From assembly GCA_036557365.1 (NCBI GenBank), contig DATBHR010000092.1, forward strand, positions 1 through 64,000: DNA of 64,000 nt, written 5' to 3'. Origin of the DNA: DATKHR01 sp036557365 (GTDB taxonomy: Bacteria; Acidobacteriota; Vicinamibacteria; Vicinamibacterales; CAVVIG01). Shown piece after piece: positions 17,572 to 25,901 of this stretch. Both the position numbers and the translations under genes were made by a program. Under the pieces are notes generated by a model, which was given only the letters and a program-made list of their open reading frames with translations, did no database searches and was not told the DNA's origin. Each line of letters begins with the position of its first letter. Positions within the stretch are counted from its first letter, which is position 1.

Positions 17572-17963
17572 CGCGGTCGAATCTCGACGCGGCAAAGGCC
17601 GCCGCGTACAGAGGTGACTTCGGCAACGTATTGACGGCCGTCGCGATTAATGCACTGGATGATTCGAGTGCTCTGCGGCGACGTAATCGAACCCGCAACC
17701 GATCCGTTGTGCTCCGCAACAAGCTGACGCGGCGGCCCAGGCCGAAGAACCACATCGAGGAGATCGCCCGAACGCAGAGTGGCAACTACCTTTCTATTCG
17801 GCGAATTCAATGTGGCAGCTTCGTGGATGTCACATGGATCGTTTGCGCCGCCACCTCCACCCCCGCCGCCGCTACTAGTTTTGCCGCCTTCGGTAGGCTT
17901 GGATTCCGGCCGCGTAGGTCTCCAGTCTCCATCTCCGCGATCGCCACTACCGCCTCCAGACAT
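17568..17963 (-). CDS. small Gly-rich protein with C-terminal beta domain
   Basis: A 131-residue protein of unknown family. The ATG at 17963 has GGAGG about 8 nt upstream and lies 49 nt after kwaB. Residues 1-40 are disordered-looking and Gly/Ser/Asp-rich, with an uninterrupted run of eight Gly near residue 35. Residues 45-131 look like a compact beta domain ('VVATLRSGDLLDVVL', 'IIQCINRDGRQYVAEVTSV'). The layout, a flexible Gly tail plus a small domain, would suit a modification target or adaptor. It is coupled by a GTGA overlap to the PfkB-NDT gene and so links Kiwa-like genes to the QueC block. No function is established. Confidence 0.75.
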   Translation of the reverse strand: MSGGGSGDRGDGDWRPTRPESKPTEGGKTSSGGGGGGGGANDPCDIHEAATLNSPNRKVVATLRSGDLLDVVLRPGPPRQLVAEHNGSVAGSITSPQSTRIIQCINRDGRQYVAEVTSVRGGLCRVEIRPR

Positions 17964-18012
17964 GTTTGCAACCTCCGCTTTCGCAACAACACGACGCCGC
18001 GTGAATTTCAAT

Positions 18013-18876
18013 CTAGGCGCGCCGTTTCGAGTTGACCACCCAACGTTCATCCGTCGGCTCGAAGGAGAGCAGGTCTTCATCGAGAAGGCCGAGAACGGTC
18101 TTGAATTCCTTCTTCTCAGACGGCAGAACGATCTTGCCTTTCGAAATCTTCAAAGTGACACCGAACTTCGCGGCGTATTGCCGGAGCGATTGAACTGAAC
18201 ACTTGTCGAGGACCTTGCTGTCGGTGATGGAGGCGATTTTGCGGCGAACGGCCGTATCCGCGAGCGGCTCTGACTCGAAATCAGCAGCAAGACTGAGTTT
18301 CTTGTGCTTGAAGAACTCGTCCATCTCGGACACTGTTGCCTCGCGAATCCACATTGACAAGTCGAGTATCGAGTGCGCCTTCGGCCACGAAACGACGTAC
18401 AGGGTGTCGTCCTCGAAAACGGCGTCGACCCGCTGGGCGATCTCAAGCCCTGGTCGATCGTCACGGACGAAGCGTCCTTCCGCGAACATCAGTCGCCACG
18501 GCTCGCGCCTCAACACGTAACGTGCTTCGACGCGTTGGAAGGCGATGAACTGCGGGGGAATTCCGTTCCACTCGACCGCTGCGATGGCTCTGATACCAAC
18601 TTCCTCCAAATTCGCAGGGGTCAACGCAGGCAGTGCGGCTGCGTCGGCGGAATTCATGAGCACAGACATACCCGCGGGCAACTCGTACGGGGCGAGCGTG
18701 ACGATTTCATGTTCACTCGGTCGGTAGCCCGCATCGAACTCGACGTGATCACCTGCTTTGACCTCTTCCACTAACGGCGTCAGCATCTCGCCGAGCGATG
18801 CCTGCGCCCCGTTGTCGAGTGTCAGAGCGTAGAGCGCCGGCTGGCCGCGCGTGCCGGCAAGCACATAGAAATTCAT
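18013..18876 (-). CDS. kwaB: Kiwa-like KwaB (DUF4868)
   Basis: A 287-residue soluble protein resembling DUF4868/KwaB. A central strand-rich part leads to 'VDAVFEDDTLYVVSWPKAHS', equivalent to the family's 'I.D.xYIxN' region. It is followed by a long helical part and a C-terminal stretch 'SKVLDKCSVQSLRQYAAKFG' then 'VTLKISKGKIVLPSEKKEF', the most recognisable portion. Slightly shorter than reference KwaB (about 315). In Kiwa, KwaB binds DNA and acts with the membrane protein KwaA, which senses phage injection. It starts 16 nt after a small multi-pass membrane gene, the expected order kwaA-kwaB. The assignment rests on remembered family features, so it is not certain. Confidence 0.72.
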   Translation of the reverse strand: MNFYVLAGTRGQPALYALTLDNGAQASLGEMLTPLVEEVKAGDHVEFDAGYRPSEHEIVTLAPYELPAGMSVLMNSADAAALPALTPANLEEVGIRAIAAVEWNGIPPQFIAFQRVEARYVLRREPWRLMFAEGRFVRDDRPGLEIAQRVDAVFEDDTLYVVSWPKAHSILDLSMWIREATVSEMDEFFKHKKLSLAADFESEPLADTAVRRKIASITDSKVLDKCSVQSLRQYAAKFGVTLKISKGKIVLPSEKKEFKTVLGLLDEDLLSFEPTDERWVVNSKRRA

Positions 18877-18892
18877 TAATGGTCCTTCCGGT

Positions 18893-19420
18893 CTATCCGA
18901 TCAGCCACAGCGCCGGCCCGAGCCTTTGCCCTTGTGTGCCGGCAGCTGGCAGGTGCCGGGAGCGCGAGACGACGAGCGCAGAGTCCCCGTCGGCGCATTC
19001 GATCTCGTAGAAGTGGTATCCGAGCATCCCCAGCAAGGGATTCACGTGGAGGACTTGCAGCTGCACCAGCACGAGGCCGACCACAATGACGAAGACCGCT
19101 AGAGCGGCCATGTTTGTTGGATCCTTTCCTTGCGCAATGAGCGGGAGCGCGTAGGTGACGAGGAAGGCCAAGACCTCTTTGTCGAGCCTGGTCGCTTTCT
19201 TGAGGCCGACTGGTTCGTGCTGAAGTCCGCGTCTTGCGACAGAGAGAATCGCCAGACACATGACGACGAGCAGCACTGCGACGATACAGGCCGCGGCGGC
19301 GTCGATGGGCCGCTTGTCATAACTTCCAGCGGCCCAAACGAGCAACACCGGCGCCAGCGCCGTCCCTGCCAGAGAGATCTGCGCGAATCGACTAAGGCCG
19401 ATGTTCTCTCGCAATGCCAT
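18893..19420 (-). CDS. kwaA: Kiwa-like membrane protein KwaA
   Basis: A 175-residue membrane protein with four predicted transmembrane helices (residues about 12-32, 40-60, 86-106 and 108-128) and a soluble C-terminal tail containing 'GYHFYEIECADGDSALVVSR'. Size, topology and position immediately before a DUF4868 gene match KwaA, the four-helix sensor of the Kiwa system. The ATG at 19420 has a GGAG-like site upstream. The gene begins the long minus-strand series that continues through kwaB, the Gly-rich protein, PfkB-NDT, QueC-like and nitroreductase genes. Family identity is inferred from topology and neighbour rather than a diagnostic motif. Confidence 0.68.
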   Translation of the reverse strand: MALRENIGLSRFAQISLAGTALAPVLLVWAAGSYDKRPIDAAAACIVAVLLVVMCLAILSVARRGLQHEPVGLKKATRLDKEVLAFLVTYALPLIAQGKDPTNMAALAVFVIVVGLVLVQLQVLHVNPLLGMLGYHFYEIECADGDSALVVSRSRHLPAAGTQGQRLGPALWLIG

Positions 19421-19674
19421 ACATGCGCGGCCGGTCTCCGCGATCTATTGCGTCCTGCTCAACGATGTAGAAGGGACGAGCTCGTCCGGCGCGCAGTCTA
19501 ACACGGGGAGTCGGGCGTTCCCTCGACTGCGAAAGGCAGCCCTGTCGTCGCATCGATCCCATTTGTCGTCTCGCGATAGACGAATGCAGAGGGGCGCGCG
19601 AAAGGGAGCCAAACGCCTCCCGAAACAGCAGATCGATGTCGGCGACGTAAGCGGAACGTTCAACGTCTCGAGCC

Positions 19675-19930
19675 TCATCGCAGGACGATATCAGCGTCCA
19701 AAACATCGCGATCGACGTTGATCGCGACGTCGTCGAACCGCGATTTGTGATGCCCGCGGAACGCCGGCCAGAAGCCGCTCGGCCCTTCTGGGACCGAACA
19801 TCCCAGATCGAGACGTTCGTTCTCATTGCGATCGTCGTACGCGCTAATCGCCCACCTGCCAGCGGAGGCTTGGAGGTGCTTGGATCACAATCGGGAAATC
19901 TCGTGGGTAGGCGATCAAACATGATCTCGC
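19675..19930 (-). pseudogene. possible frameshifted gene remnant between kwaA and qatD
   Basis: Two minus-strand frames look protein-like and join if one indel near 19845 is assumed. The first has 'LIAYPRDFPIVIQAPPSL' then a stop at 19844. The second has 'RLDLGCSVPEGPSGFWPAF' and 'FDDVAINVDRDVLDADIVLR' before a stop at 19675. The combination resembles the C-terminal end of one protein. No family is recognised and no start is visible, so this could also be chance. The remaining about 250 bp up to kwaA hold nothing I can support. Confidence 0.3.
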
Positions 19931-19950
19931 GGCTCGTTGGGGAACCAGAA

Positions 19951-20691
19951 CTAACGCGGTCCCGATCGCGTCTCGTCCACGAGCGCCACGAAATTGGACC
20001 AGAGTTGTGCGCGCGTTTGATCTTCGGGCAGATTCCAGAGCTGCGCCAGATGGTTCTCCACGAGCGCCGCATCCCAAGGCTTTGCCGGAGCGCCACTGAC
20101 CTGAACATACGGACCGTCCGTTTCAGACAGAATCTGCGTTCTGGGAATCCGGGCGATGATCTCCTGTCCCTTCGCCGATCGGGTCATGGCCGGATTGACC
20201 GAAAGGAGGTGCCCTGCAGTGATGACATCATCAAGCGTCTTCAGCGGCCCTGAGTACCAATGAAAAATCACGCGTTTGACGCCGAACTGATCGAGCACGG
20301 TCAATACGTCCTCTTCGGCACCCCGCGAATGCAGCGACACCACCTTCGGCGTCACACCCAGCAGACGGGCCACGAAACGAAAGGATTCCATTTGACGCCG
20401 CTTCGTGTCGCGTCCTTCCCTGGAGTAGTCGAGACCCACTTCACCAATGAACGACGTGGTGGTGAAATAGGCCTCGAAATCAGCGAGCTCGCCAGAATGC
20501 TCCGCCGCCGCCAACGGGTGAAGGCCAAGCGCGAGCCGTACCTTCGGCAGCTTGCGGACATGAGGCAGGCCCACCCTGAAATGGCTTGGGAGATTCGTCA
20601 CCGCAATCGTGAACACGCCCTTGCGCGCAGCTTCTTCCGCGACGCTACGCGCGTCCCGGTAGCGATCTAAATGGCAATGGCTATCGAGCAT
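19951..20691 (-). CDS. qatD: TatD-like DNase QatD
   Basis: A 246-residue TatD-family metal-dependent hydrolase. Metal ligands are visible in order: 'LDSHCHLDRY' (HxH), 'FIGEVGLDYSREG' (Glu), 'VSLHSRGAEED' (His), 'IFHWYSG' (His) and 'LSETDGPYVQV' (Asp). It starts 2 nt after the qatC stop and is the last gene of qatABCD. QatD is a required component of the Qat anti-phage system and is presumed to act as a nuclease. Length and motifs are complete, so an active enzyme is expected. Confidence 0.9.
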   Translation of the reverse strand: MLDSHCHLDRYRDARSVAEEAARKGVFTIAVTNLPSHFRVGLPHVRKLPKVRLALGLHPLAAAEHSGELADFEAYFTTTSFIGEVGLDYSREGRDTKRRQMESFRFVARLLGVTPKVVSLHSRGAEEDVLTVLDQFGVKRVIFHWYSGPLKTLDDVITAGHLLSVNPAMTRSAKGQEIIARIPRTQILSETDGPYVQVSGAPAKPWDAALVENHLAQLWNLPEDQTRAQLWSNFVALVDETRSGPR

Positions 20692-20693
20692 TG

Positions 20694-22049
20694 TCAGCGC
20701 TTCATCCCGGCCGCGCGTTGAATCGCGATGGTCCCTTTCGCGCGCAGCAGATTCCGGATCTCGTCCATTGCTCGCTGCACCAGCGATGAATAGCCTCTGA
20801 GTCGCCCAATATCCAGAGGCCCGCTGGCCATAAGGGTATTGGCAATCTCCTGAGACGACGGATTGCGCCGCAGCAACGACAAGTACGCTCTGAAATCCTT
20901 ACCGGCATCATCATTGCCGGACACGTCAACGTCGCCGGCGCACACATCGTTGCCGTACACCTCGTCGTCGCCCCCAGTCAGATGAAGCGCGGCCCGTCTG
21001 TAGATGCACGGCATGCACTGGCCACAGCTCCTGGCCGTCGTACGCTTCCAGTGCCCGCGGCGGCTACGCTTCGCGCAGGATACGGTCAGCGGTGCTAGCC
21101 GGGCGAGCAGCTTTGAGTTCGCACAGTCACGCACGACTTCACCCTTGGTCTTGGCCTCGAGCGGATTGACCAGTCGGTTGGCGAACCCCACGCTTCGCAG
21201 CGCTCGCCGTAACACACCAAGGTAATACGGGTGTGCCGTCCGCGTGCTGCATGACCCGCGACGCGATGGCGTGAGCGGGAAATTAAGCGAAATCGTTCCG
21301 TTCTCCGGAATCAGAAGCGGCGTCTCGGGCCCTATAGTCGAGGCCGCGTAGATCCCCAGCGCGATGAACAGCAGCGAACGGCTGCGCAACGTAATCTCTT
21401 CGCCCGACGGTTTCTGGCCGACCCTCACAAAGACCGGCCGTAGCCGCTGCGGATACGCAACCCGAAGCGGTTCGATGAGGCTTCGCTGATCGGCGAAGGG
21501 TCCGGCCATATCGCCGTCGTGGTGTCCAACGAGCAGCAGCTTCGATGCTTTCTCCTGCTGCAACTGATCGATTGCACCGACGAGCGAGTCAAGACCACCA
21601 GAGAACAGGCACACCGTGTCCAGGGCCGAGACTGGAATGACGATTTGTCTCTGGGCCCTGCGCAGGCCACGCCGCGGAAGCACGACCGGTCTGCTCAGCG
21701 GCAGAAAAGCAAAGCGCCAACGATCACCAGTGAGGAACGTGATCGCTTCGGCCAGCTCCGGCGCCGCTGCGTTCCACCGGACCGGATCGGAAACGGGCAT
21801 TGACAGCGAGATCTCGCGTGTCCAACCGTCTTCCGCCGTTACCCTGACGATTGTCTTATCGAGCGCGTATACAGCGCTGGCCAGAATCACCAAGTCCAGA
21901 GGAGTCGGATTCGCGTTGCGCAGTTCGCGCAGGAGCGAATACTGGATGTCGAGGGCACACAGGCGCGTGCCGTCCTCGTACAACGCCATGTCCGCGATCC
22001 CTTCGTCGCGGTAGGCCTCCCGTCCGATTCTGAGTTCGATGTTCCGCAT
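20694..22049 (-). CDS. qatC: QueC-like protein QatC
   Basis: A 451-residue protein with a QueC-like PP-loop ATPase in the middle ('VCLFSGGLDSLVGAIDQLQ') and paired cysteines towards the C-terminus ('SCGQCMPCIYRRAALH'). There is an N-terminal extension of about 155 residues and a helical C-terminal part, as in QatC. The ATG at 22049 overlaps the qatB stop by one nt (TGATG). QueC chemistry forms a nitrile on a deazaguanine. In defence systems the enzyme is thought to transfer a deazaguanine to a protein partner, which in Qat may be QatB. The catalytic motif is intact. Confidence 0.9.
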   Translation of the reverse strand: MRNIELRIGREAYRDEGIADMALYEDGTRLCALDIQYSLLRELRNANPTPLDLVILASAVYALDKTIVRVTAEDGWTREISLSMPVSDPVRWNAAAPELAEAITFLTGDRWRFAFLPLSRPVVLPRRGLRRAQRQIVIPVSALDTVCLFSGGLDSLVGAIDQLQQEKASKLLLVGHHDGDMAGPFADQRSLIEPLRVAYPQRLRPVFVRVGQKPSGEEITLRSRSLLFIALGIYAASTIGPETPLLIPENGTISLNFPLTPSRRGSCSTRTAHPYYLGVLRRALRSVGFANRLVNPLEAKTKGEVVRDCANSKLLARLAPLTVSCAKRSRRGHWKRTTARSCGQCMPCIYRRAALHLTGGDDEVYGNDVCAGDVDVSGNDDAGKDFRAYLSLLRRNPSSQEIANTLMASGPLDIGRLRGYSSLVQRAMDEIRNLLRAKGTIAIQRAAGMKR

Positions 22050-22774
22050 CAGGTCAGGAAAACGGCTAGCGTGGCTTGCATGATGTCGGCGCAGAGCTTC
22101 GCGCCTTCCTGACCTGCCCACGAGATCTTCGCGACTACACGACGACCCACCCGGTTGATGAGCGTCGCCTTGATGAATTCCTTGATATCGTCGAGGAACG
22201 CGAGCGCCTTGGATTCGCCCTTCTTCTGCACAAGACGCTCGAAAAACACACGGCAGAACTGCTCGAATAAGTACAAGCCGAAATAGTCACGCAGCATCAC
22301 GTCGAGACTGGTCGCCTGCTCCTGGAGAATCCGTTCGACATCCTCAGGCGTTTGCGCTTCCTTGAGCAGCTCCTCCTGAAGGCGTGCCAGGGCGGTGCGC
22401 GCGTCGACGTCATCGATCGTGCTTGCGGGCCCGCCGATCCGATCGAGCAGCGCCGCAAGAATTTCCTGAACAGGCCGTCCAACGAGTTCGGCAAGACCCT
22501 CGCGTCGCAACGCTTCGGCAAGGCCGACCTCGCCGACCGCGCTGATGAAACCGCCAAGCCGCTGTGCGAGGGCGCGTCCGGCGCTACCGCCGATGGTGCC
22601 CCCGGAACCAGCGCCGCTGCTCATACGTGCGACGCCACCGTTTTGCTGAATGAAATGACCGATGATTCGACTGGCCGTAGCGGCGCTGGCAGCCCCCTCA
22701 CTCGCAGCGGTCGTCACGTCTCGCTTCAACGCACCCCACGAGCCCGGAGCGCTATAGCTGGTCGACGTACCCAT
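22049..22774 (-). CDS. qatB: QatB
   Basis: A 241-residue protein. It begins Met-Gly ('MGTSTSYSAPGSWGALKRDV'), followed by Gly/Ser-rich sequence with 'SSGAGSGGTIGGSAGRALAQ'. A helical C-terminal domain follows ('LDVMLRDYFGLYLFEQFCRV'). This matches QatB, the small unannotated subunit of Qat. Removal of the initiator Met would expose an N-terminal glycine, the type of residue reported to be modified by QueC-like enzymes. The gene is 2 nt downstream of qatA and overlaps qatC. Confidence 0.85.
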   Translation of the reverse strand: MGTSTSYSAPGSWGALKRDVTTAASEGAASAATASRIIGHFIQQNGGVARMSSGAGSGGTIGGSAGRALAQRLGGFISAVGEVGLAEALRREGLAELVGRPVQEILAALLDRIGGPASTIDDVDARTALARLQEELLKEAQTPEDVERILQEQATSLDVMLRDYFGLYLFEQFCRVFFERLVQKKGESKALAFLDDIKEFIKATLINRVGRRVVAKISWAGQEGAKLCADIMQATLAVFLT

Positions 22775-22776
22775 CG

Positions 22777-24723
22777 CTATCCGTTTGCCTTCCCGATCGC
22801 CTTGCCGATCGTGGTGTCGGTTGCGCGGAGCTGCTCGATCGCCGGTCCGAGCACCTCACGGTAGGCAGGCTTATTCTGGTGGAGCGTCACGATCCACATG
22901 CCGACGCTGCCCGGCATCTCAGATGCTGGATAGTTGGTAAGCACACGCGCAAGCGTCGCCGCTGCCCCTTCTACATCTGCTTCCGTTAACGCCCGCAAAG
23001 GTTCGAACGACTTCGGTTCGGACGGGCGTGCTGCAATTTCTTGTTCAAGCAGCTTGTACATCGCGGCGCGTTCGTCGGCGCCGAGCTTTTTCGCGGTCGC
23101 AACCGCGTGATTCCGCTTTGGCACAAGCCCCGTGGCAAAATCGCCAATCACCGCGCGGACGATCGGCGGCACCATCGTGATGCCCGAGAACGTCGACTCG
23201 AGTCGGTCGCGCGAGACCCAGAAGTAGTCTCGAAGGTCCGTGCCGGACAACGAGGGTTCCATCGCGGCCCATCTTGCAGTCCAAGCCTTTGACCAGTCCG
23301 GTAAGAGATCCTTCGACGCGTCCTTCACCTTCGGCCTGCCGCCTTTGCTCTGGGTCTCGAGGATCTCGAGAAACGTGGCGTGCCCATCCGCGTCGATCCG
23401 GTTGAAGAGATCCACGAATAAATCGGGTTCGACATACTCCAGAATCATCAGCTTCACGAGCTTGTTCGTCTCGATTGTCTGTTCCAGACCAGCGACGCTT
23501 GCGAGTTCCCTGCGCAACATCAGCGCGTTCAGGAACCGCTTCACTTGACGCGGATTGCCCTTGAGCCCGTCGGCCATGAGCGGGCTTGCCGCCACCGCGA
23601 GGGTTAGGTGCGATGCCAGCGATGACGGCACGTTGCCTGATAGCGCCTGCCTGACACCACCGTAACCGAACGCGCCGTAGCGGTTGGCTTTGCGCGCTGC
23701 GCGCGCCGCCTCCACGTTAAGCCGCGCATCCTCTTCCTTCAGGTGCATGCCGCAAAAGAGCAGCGTCATGTATGTTTCGATTTCTGCAGCCGACAGGCGC
23801 GGAATCGCGTACGGCACCTGCACCAGTTTTTCGAGGTAGTCGCGAACCAGCCGATCTTCCGCAGCGAGCGCCGACGCCCGGCGCGCCTCGTCTCCGTCGT
23901 TGGAAGCCGGGCGCGCATATCGCGAACGGATCGCATGCTCCACGATGCGACGATCGGCGCCAATGACGAAGGCCGTATTCTTCACGCTGAGGAACAGCTT
24001 TACGGCCTCGAGATTTTCTACGATCCGGTCCGGCGAACAACGATCAAGATCGTCAATCAGAACGACGAGTGTTTCGATGTCCGCCTCGGCCAGCAGCTTG
24101 GCGAATTCCCTTCGGAACGTCCGTACGTCGACGGCCTCGTCCTTGGGCAGCCCCTTCCACAGATCGCCGGCATCATCGAGCGTGGGACTCTCGGGCTTCT
24201 TCGCGCCGGAATCGGAATCCGGAGCGAGGAAATGACCCAGGCCGGTCGCCGCGAGCACTGCGGCCGGAACAGCCGCCGCACCGCCGGTCATCGCCGCCGC
24301 TGCCGCCGGCAGCACTGCGTACTTGAAGGAGAGGCGCACCAATCGCATCGCGTTGATGCCTTTGAGAAGGCTGAGCGCGTTCTTGCGAACCTTTGGGCCG
24401 AATCGCTTATGCTCGTGGAGCTGTACCAGCACCGCGCTCAGGATCGCCGCCTTGGCGTCGTCGTAGCCTTCGAACTCCCAGGTGTTGATGTAGACGACCG
24501 CTGTCCCTTCACACCGGATAGCTTCCAGGCTGCCTTTCTCCCAGGACTCTGCCGACAGGTCGTGCTCAAGCATCCGCATGATGCTGGTTTTGCCGCCGCC
24601 CCAATCGCCGAACACGCCGACGGTAACGGGCAACATCTTGCGATTGAGCACCACTGCGCGAATTAGGTCGGCGTGGACTTGGAAGCCAATCAGATCGTCA
24701 GCGGTTTCGTTGTCCGGCCACAT
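22777..24723 (-). CDS. qatA: KAP-family P-loop NTPase QatA
   Basis: A 648-residue KAP NTPase. Walker A is 'GVFGDWGGGKTSIMRMLEHD' near residue 38. A hydrophobic insertion follows at residues about 125-165, rich in Ala and Val, which could be membrane-associated, as is usual for KAP proteins. Walker B is 'TLVVLIDDLDRCSPDRIVEN' near residue 225. First gene of qatABCD. A divergent WYL-family regulator gene begins about 190 bp upstream, with inverted repeats between them. QatA is probably the sensor or motor of the Qat system. Confidence 0.92.
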   Translation of the reverse strand: MWPDNETADDLIGFQVHADLIRAVVLNRKMLPVTVGVFGDWGGGKTSIMRMLEHDLSAESWEKGSLEAIRCEGTAVVYINTWEFEGYDDAKAAILSAVLVQLHEHKRFGPKVRKNALSLLKGINAMRLVRLSFKYAVLPAAAAAMTGGAAAVPAAVLAATGLGHFLAPDSDSGAKKPESPTLDDAGDLWKGLPKDEAVDVRTFRREFAKLLAEADIETLVVLIDDLDRCSPDRIVENLEAVKLFLSVKNTAFVIGADRRIVEHAIRSRYARPASNDGDEARRASALAAEDRLVRDYLEKLVQVPYAIPRLSAAEIETYMTLLFCGMHLKEEDARLNVEAARAARKANRYGAFGYGGVRQALSGNVPSSLASHLTLAVAASPLMADGLKGNPRQVKRFLNALMLRRELASVAGLEQTIETNKLVKLMILEYVEPDLFVDLFNRIDADGHATFLEILETQSKGGRPKVKDASKDLLPDWSKAWTARWAAMEPSLSGTDLRDYFWVSRDRLESTFSGITMVPPIVRAVIGDFATGLVPKRNHAVATAKKLGADERAAMYKLLEQEIAARPSEPKSFEPLRALTEADVEGAAATLARVLTNYPASEMPGSVGMWIVTLHQNKPAYREVLGPAIEQLRATDTTIGKAIGKANG

Positions 24724-24848
24724 TTGGTTCTCGTCCCGACGGAGTGCGCTCCGCGATCTTGCAGATGAAGACGGCCCGGCTCCGCGTGTCCAACCGGCGA
24801 GTGCCGAGTTGACCGGCCGTGCCGACGGGCGTACTCTTGGTGAATGGG

Positions 24849-24881
24849 CCTAGTTTCTAGGACCAGTATAATTAATATACG
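24849..24881 (+). promoter_or_regulatory. promoter and operator-like repeats between qatA and WYL regulator
   Basis: CCTAG-TTT-CTAGG (24849-24861) is a perfect 5-bp inverted repeat. Next to it GTATA-ATTAA-TATAC (24866-24880) is a second dyad. TATAAT at 24867-24872 is a perfect -10 hexamer for the rightward WYL gene, although no good -35 is seen at 17 bp. This is the only AT-rich stretch in the neighbourhood. The dyads lie where a WYL repressor would control both itself and qatABCD; that function is inferred. Confidence 0.5.
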
Positions 24882-24911
24882 CATTCAGGGGTTGCTCATC
24901 AAGGGGGGCTG

Positions 24912-25868
24912 TTGGAGGCAGGTGGCAAGACGATTCGTCGAGGGCCGGAGCAGCGGCTCGAATTCATCGAGTTTCGCCTGTTTTGGGAGGGTGCGGTAAA
25001 TCGCAGCGATCTCATTGAGCGATTTGGCGTTTCGGTGCCGCAGGCATCAAACGACCTGACCGCGTACCGCCAGCTCGCACCTGAGAACGTCGTTTACGAT
25101 TTGAGCGGGAAACGATACGTCCCTGCGGCGACCTTCCAGCCGAAGTTCCTGAAACCCAATCCGGACCGTTACCTCGCCCAGTTGAAAGCCATGTCCGACG
25201 GAATACTCGACGTCGCGGATACGTGGCTCGCCAGCCAGCCCGATACCGGCGTCTTGCCGATTCCGAACCGGCGGACTGATCCGTCAGTGTTGCGAGCTCT
25301 GTTAGCGGCGGTCCGAGGAAAGGGCGGCGTCCACATCGAGTATCAATCGACCAGCCCTGAAAACCCGGCCCCACTCTGGCGGTGGATCTCGCCGCACGCG
25401 TTCGGATTTGACGGACTGCGTTGGCATGTGCGGGCGTTCTGTCATCGTGACAACCGCTTCAAGGATTTCATCCTCGGCCGTTGTCTCGCTGCCGGCGAGC
25501 AAGGCCTGGCCGCCGCAGTAGCCGAGCAGGATTGGCATTGGCAAACATTCTTCGAAGTCGTTCTGAAGCCGAACCCGGATCTAGCCGATGGTCAGCGCCG
25601 CGCGGTTGCCCTCGACTACAACATGATCGACGGGGAGATCGCCGTGCCAGTCCGCTTCGCCCTGTTGTACTACTTCAACAAGCGTCTCCGCTTGGATGTC
25701 GCCGAGCGTTTCGACAAGCCACGCGAGCGTCCAGTCGTCGTCGCCAATCAGAAAGAATTCGAGGCCGCCCTGCAGAGAGCCGACGCTCCTTTGTCCACAT
25801 CGGAGAGAGCCGCCCAGGCTCCAGAGCGAGATCTCCAACTCCGACGTCCTCGATCGGGCGCTCGCTGA
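24912..25868 (+). CDS. WYL-domain transcriptional regulator (BrxR/CapW-like)
   Basis: A 318-residue regulator. A TTG start at 24912 follows AAGGGGGG. The N-terminal winged helix is seen in 'RSDLIERFGVSVPQASNDLT'. A WYL-type sensor domain follows ('GVHIEYQSTSPENPAPLWRW', 'SPHAFGFDGLRWHVRAFCH', 'FKDFILGRC'), then a C-terminal dimerisation part ('PDLADGQRRAVALDYNM'). This three-part layout matches BrxR/CapW repressors that control defence operons. It is divergent from qatABCD and 33 nt upstream of the dual-OB gene, so it may regulate both sides. The C-terminal about 30 residues are low-complexity. Confidence 0.87.
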   Translation: MEAGGKTIRRGPEQRLEFIEFRLFWEGAVNRSDLIERFGVSVPQASNDLTAYRQLAPENVVYDLSGKRYVPAATFQPKFLKPNPDRYLAQLKAMSDGILDVADTWLASQPDTGVLPIPNRRTDPSVLRALLAAVRGKGGVHIEYQSTSPENPAPLWRWISPHAFGFDGLRWHVRAFCHRDNRFKDFILGRCLAAGEQGLAAAVAEQDWHWQTFFEVVLKPNPDLADGQRRAVALDYNMIDGEIAVPVRFALLYYFNKRLRLDVAERFDKPRERPVVVANQKEFEAALQRADAPLSTSERAAQAPERDLQLRRPRSGAR

Positions 25869-25901
25869 TGAGCTATTCTGCGGGATAGGGACGCGCGGTT
25901 C

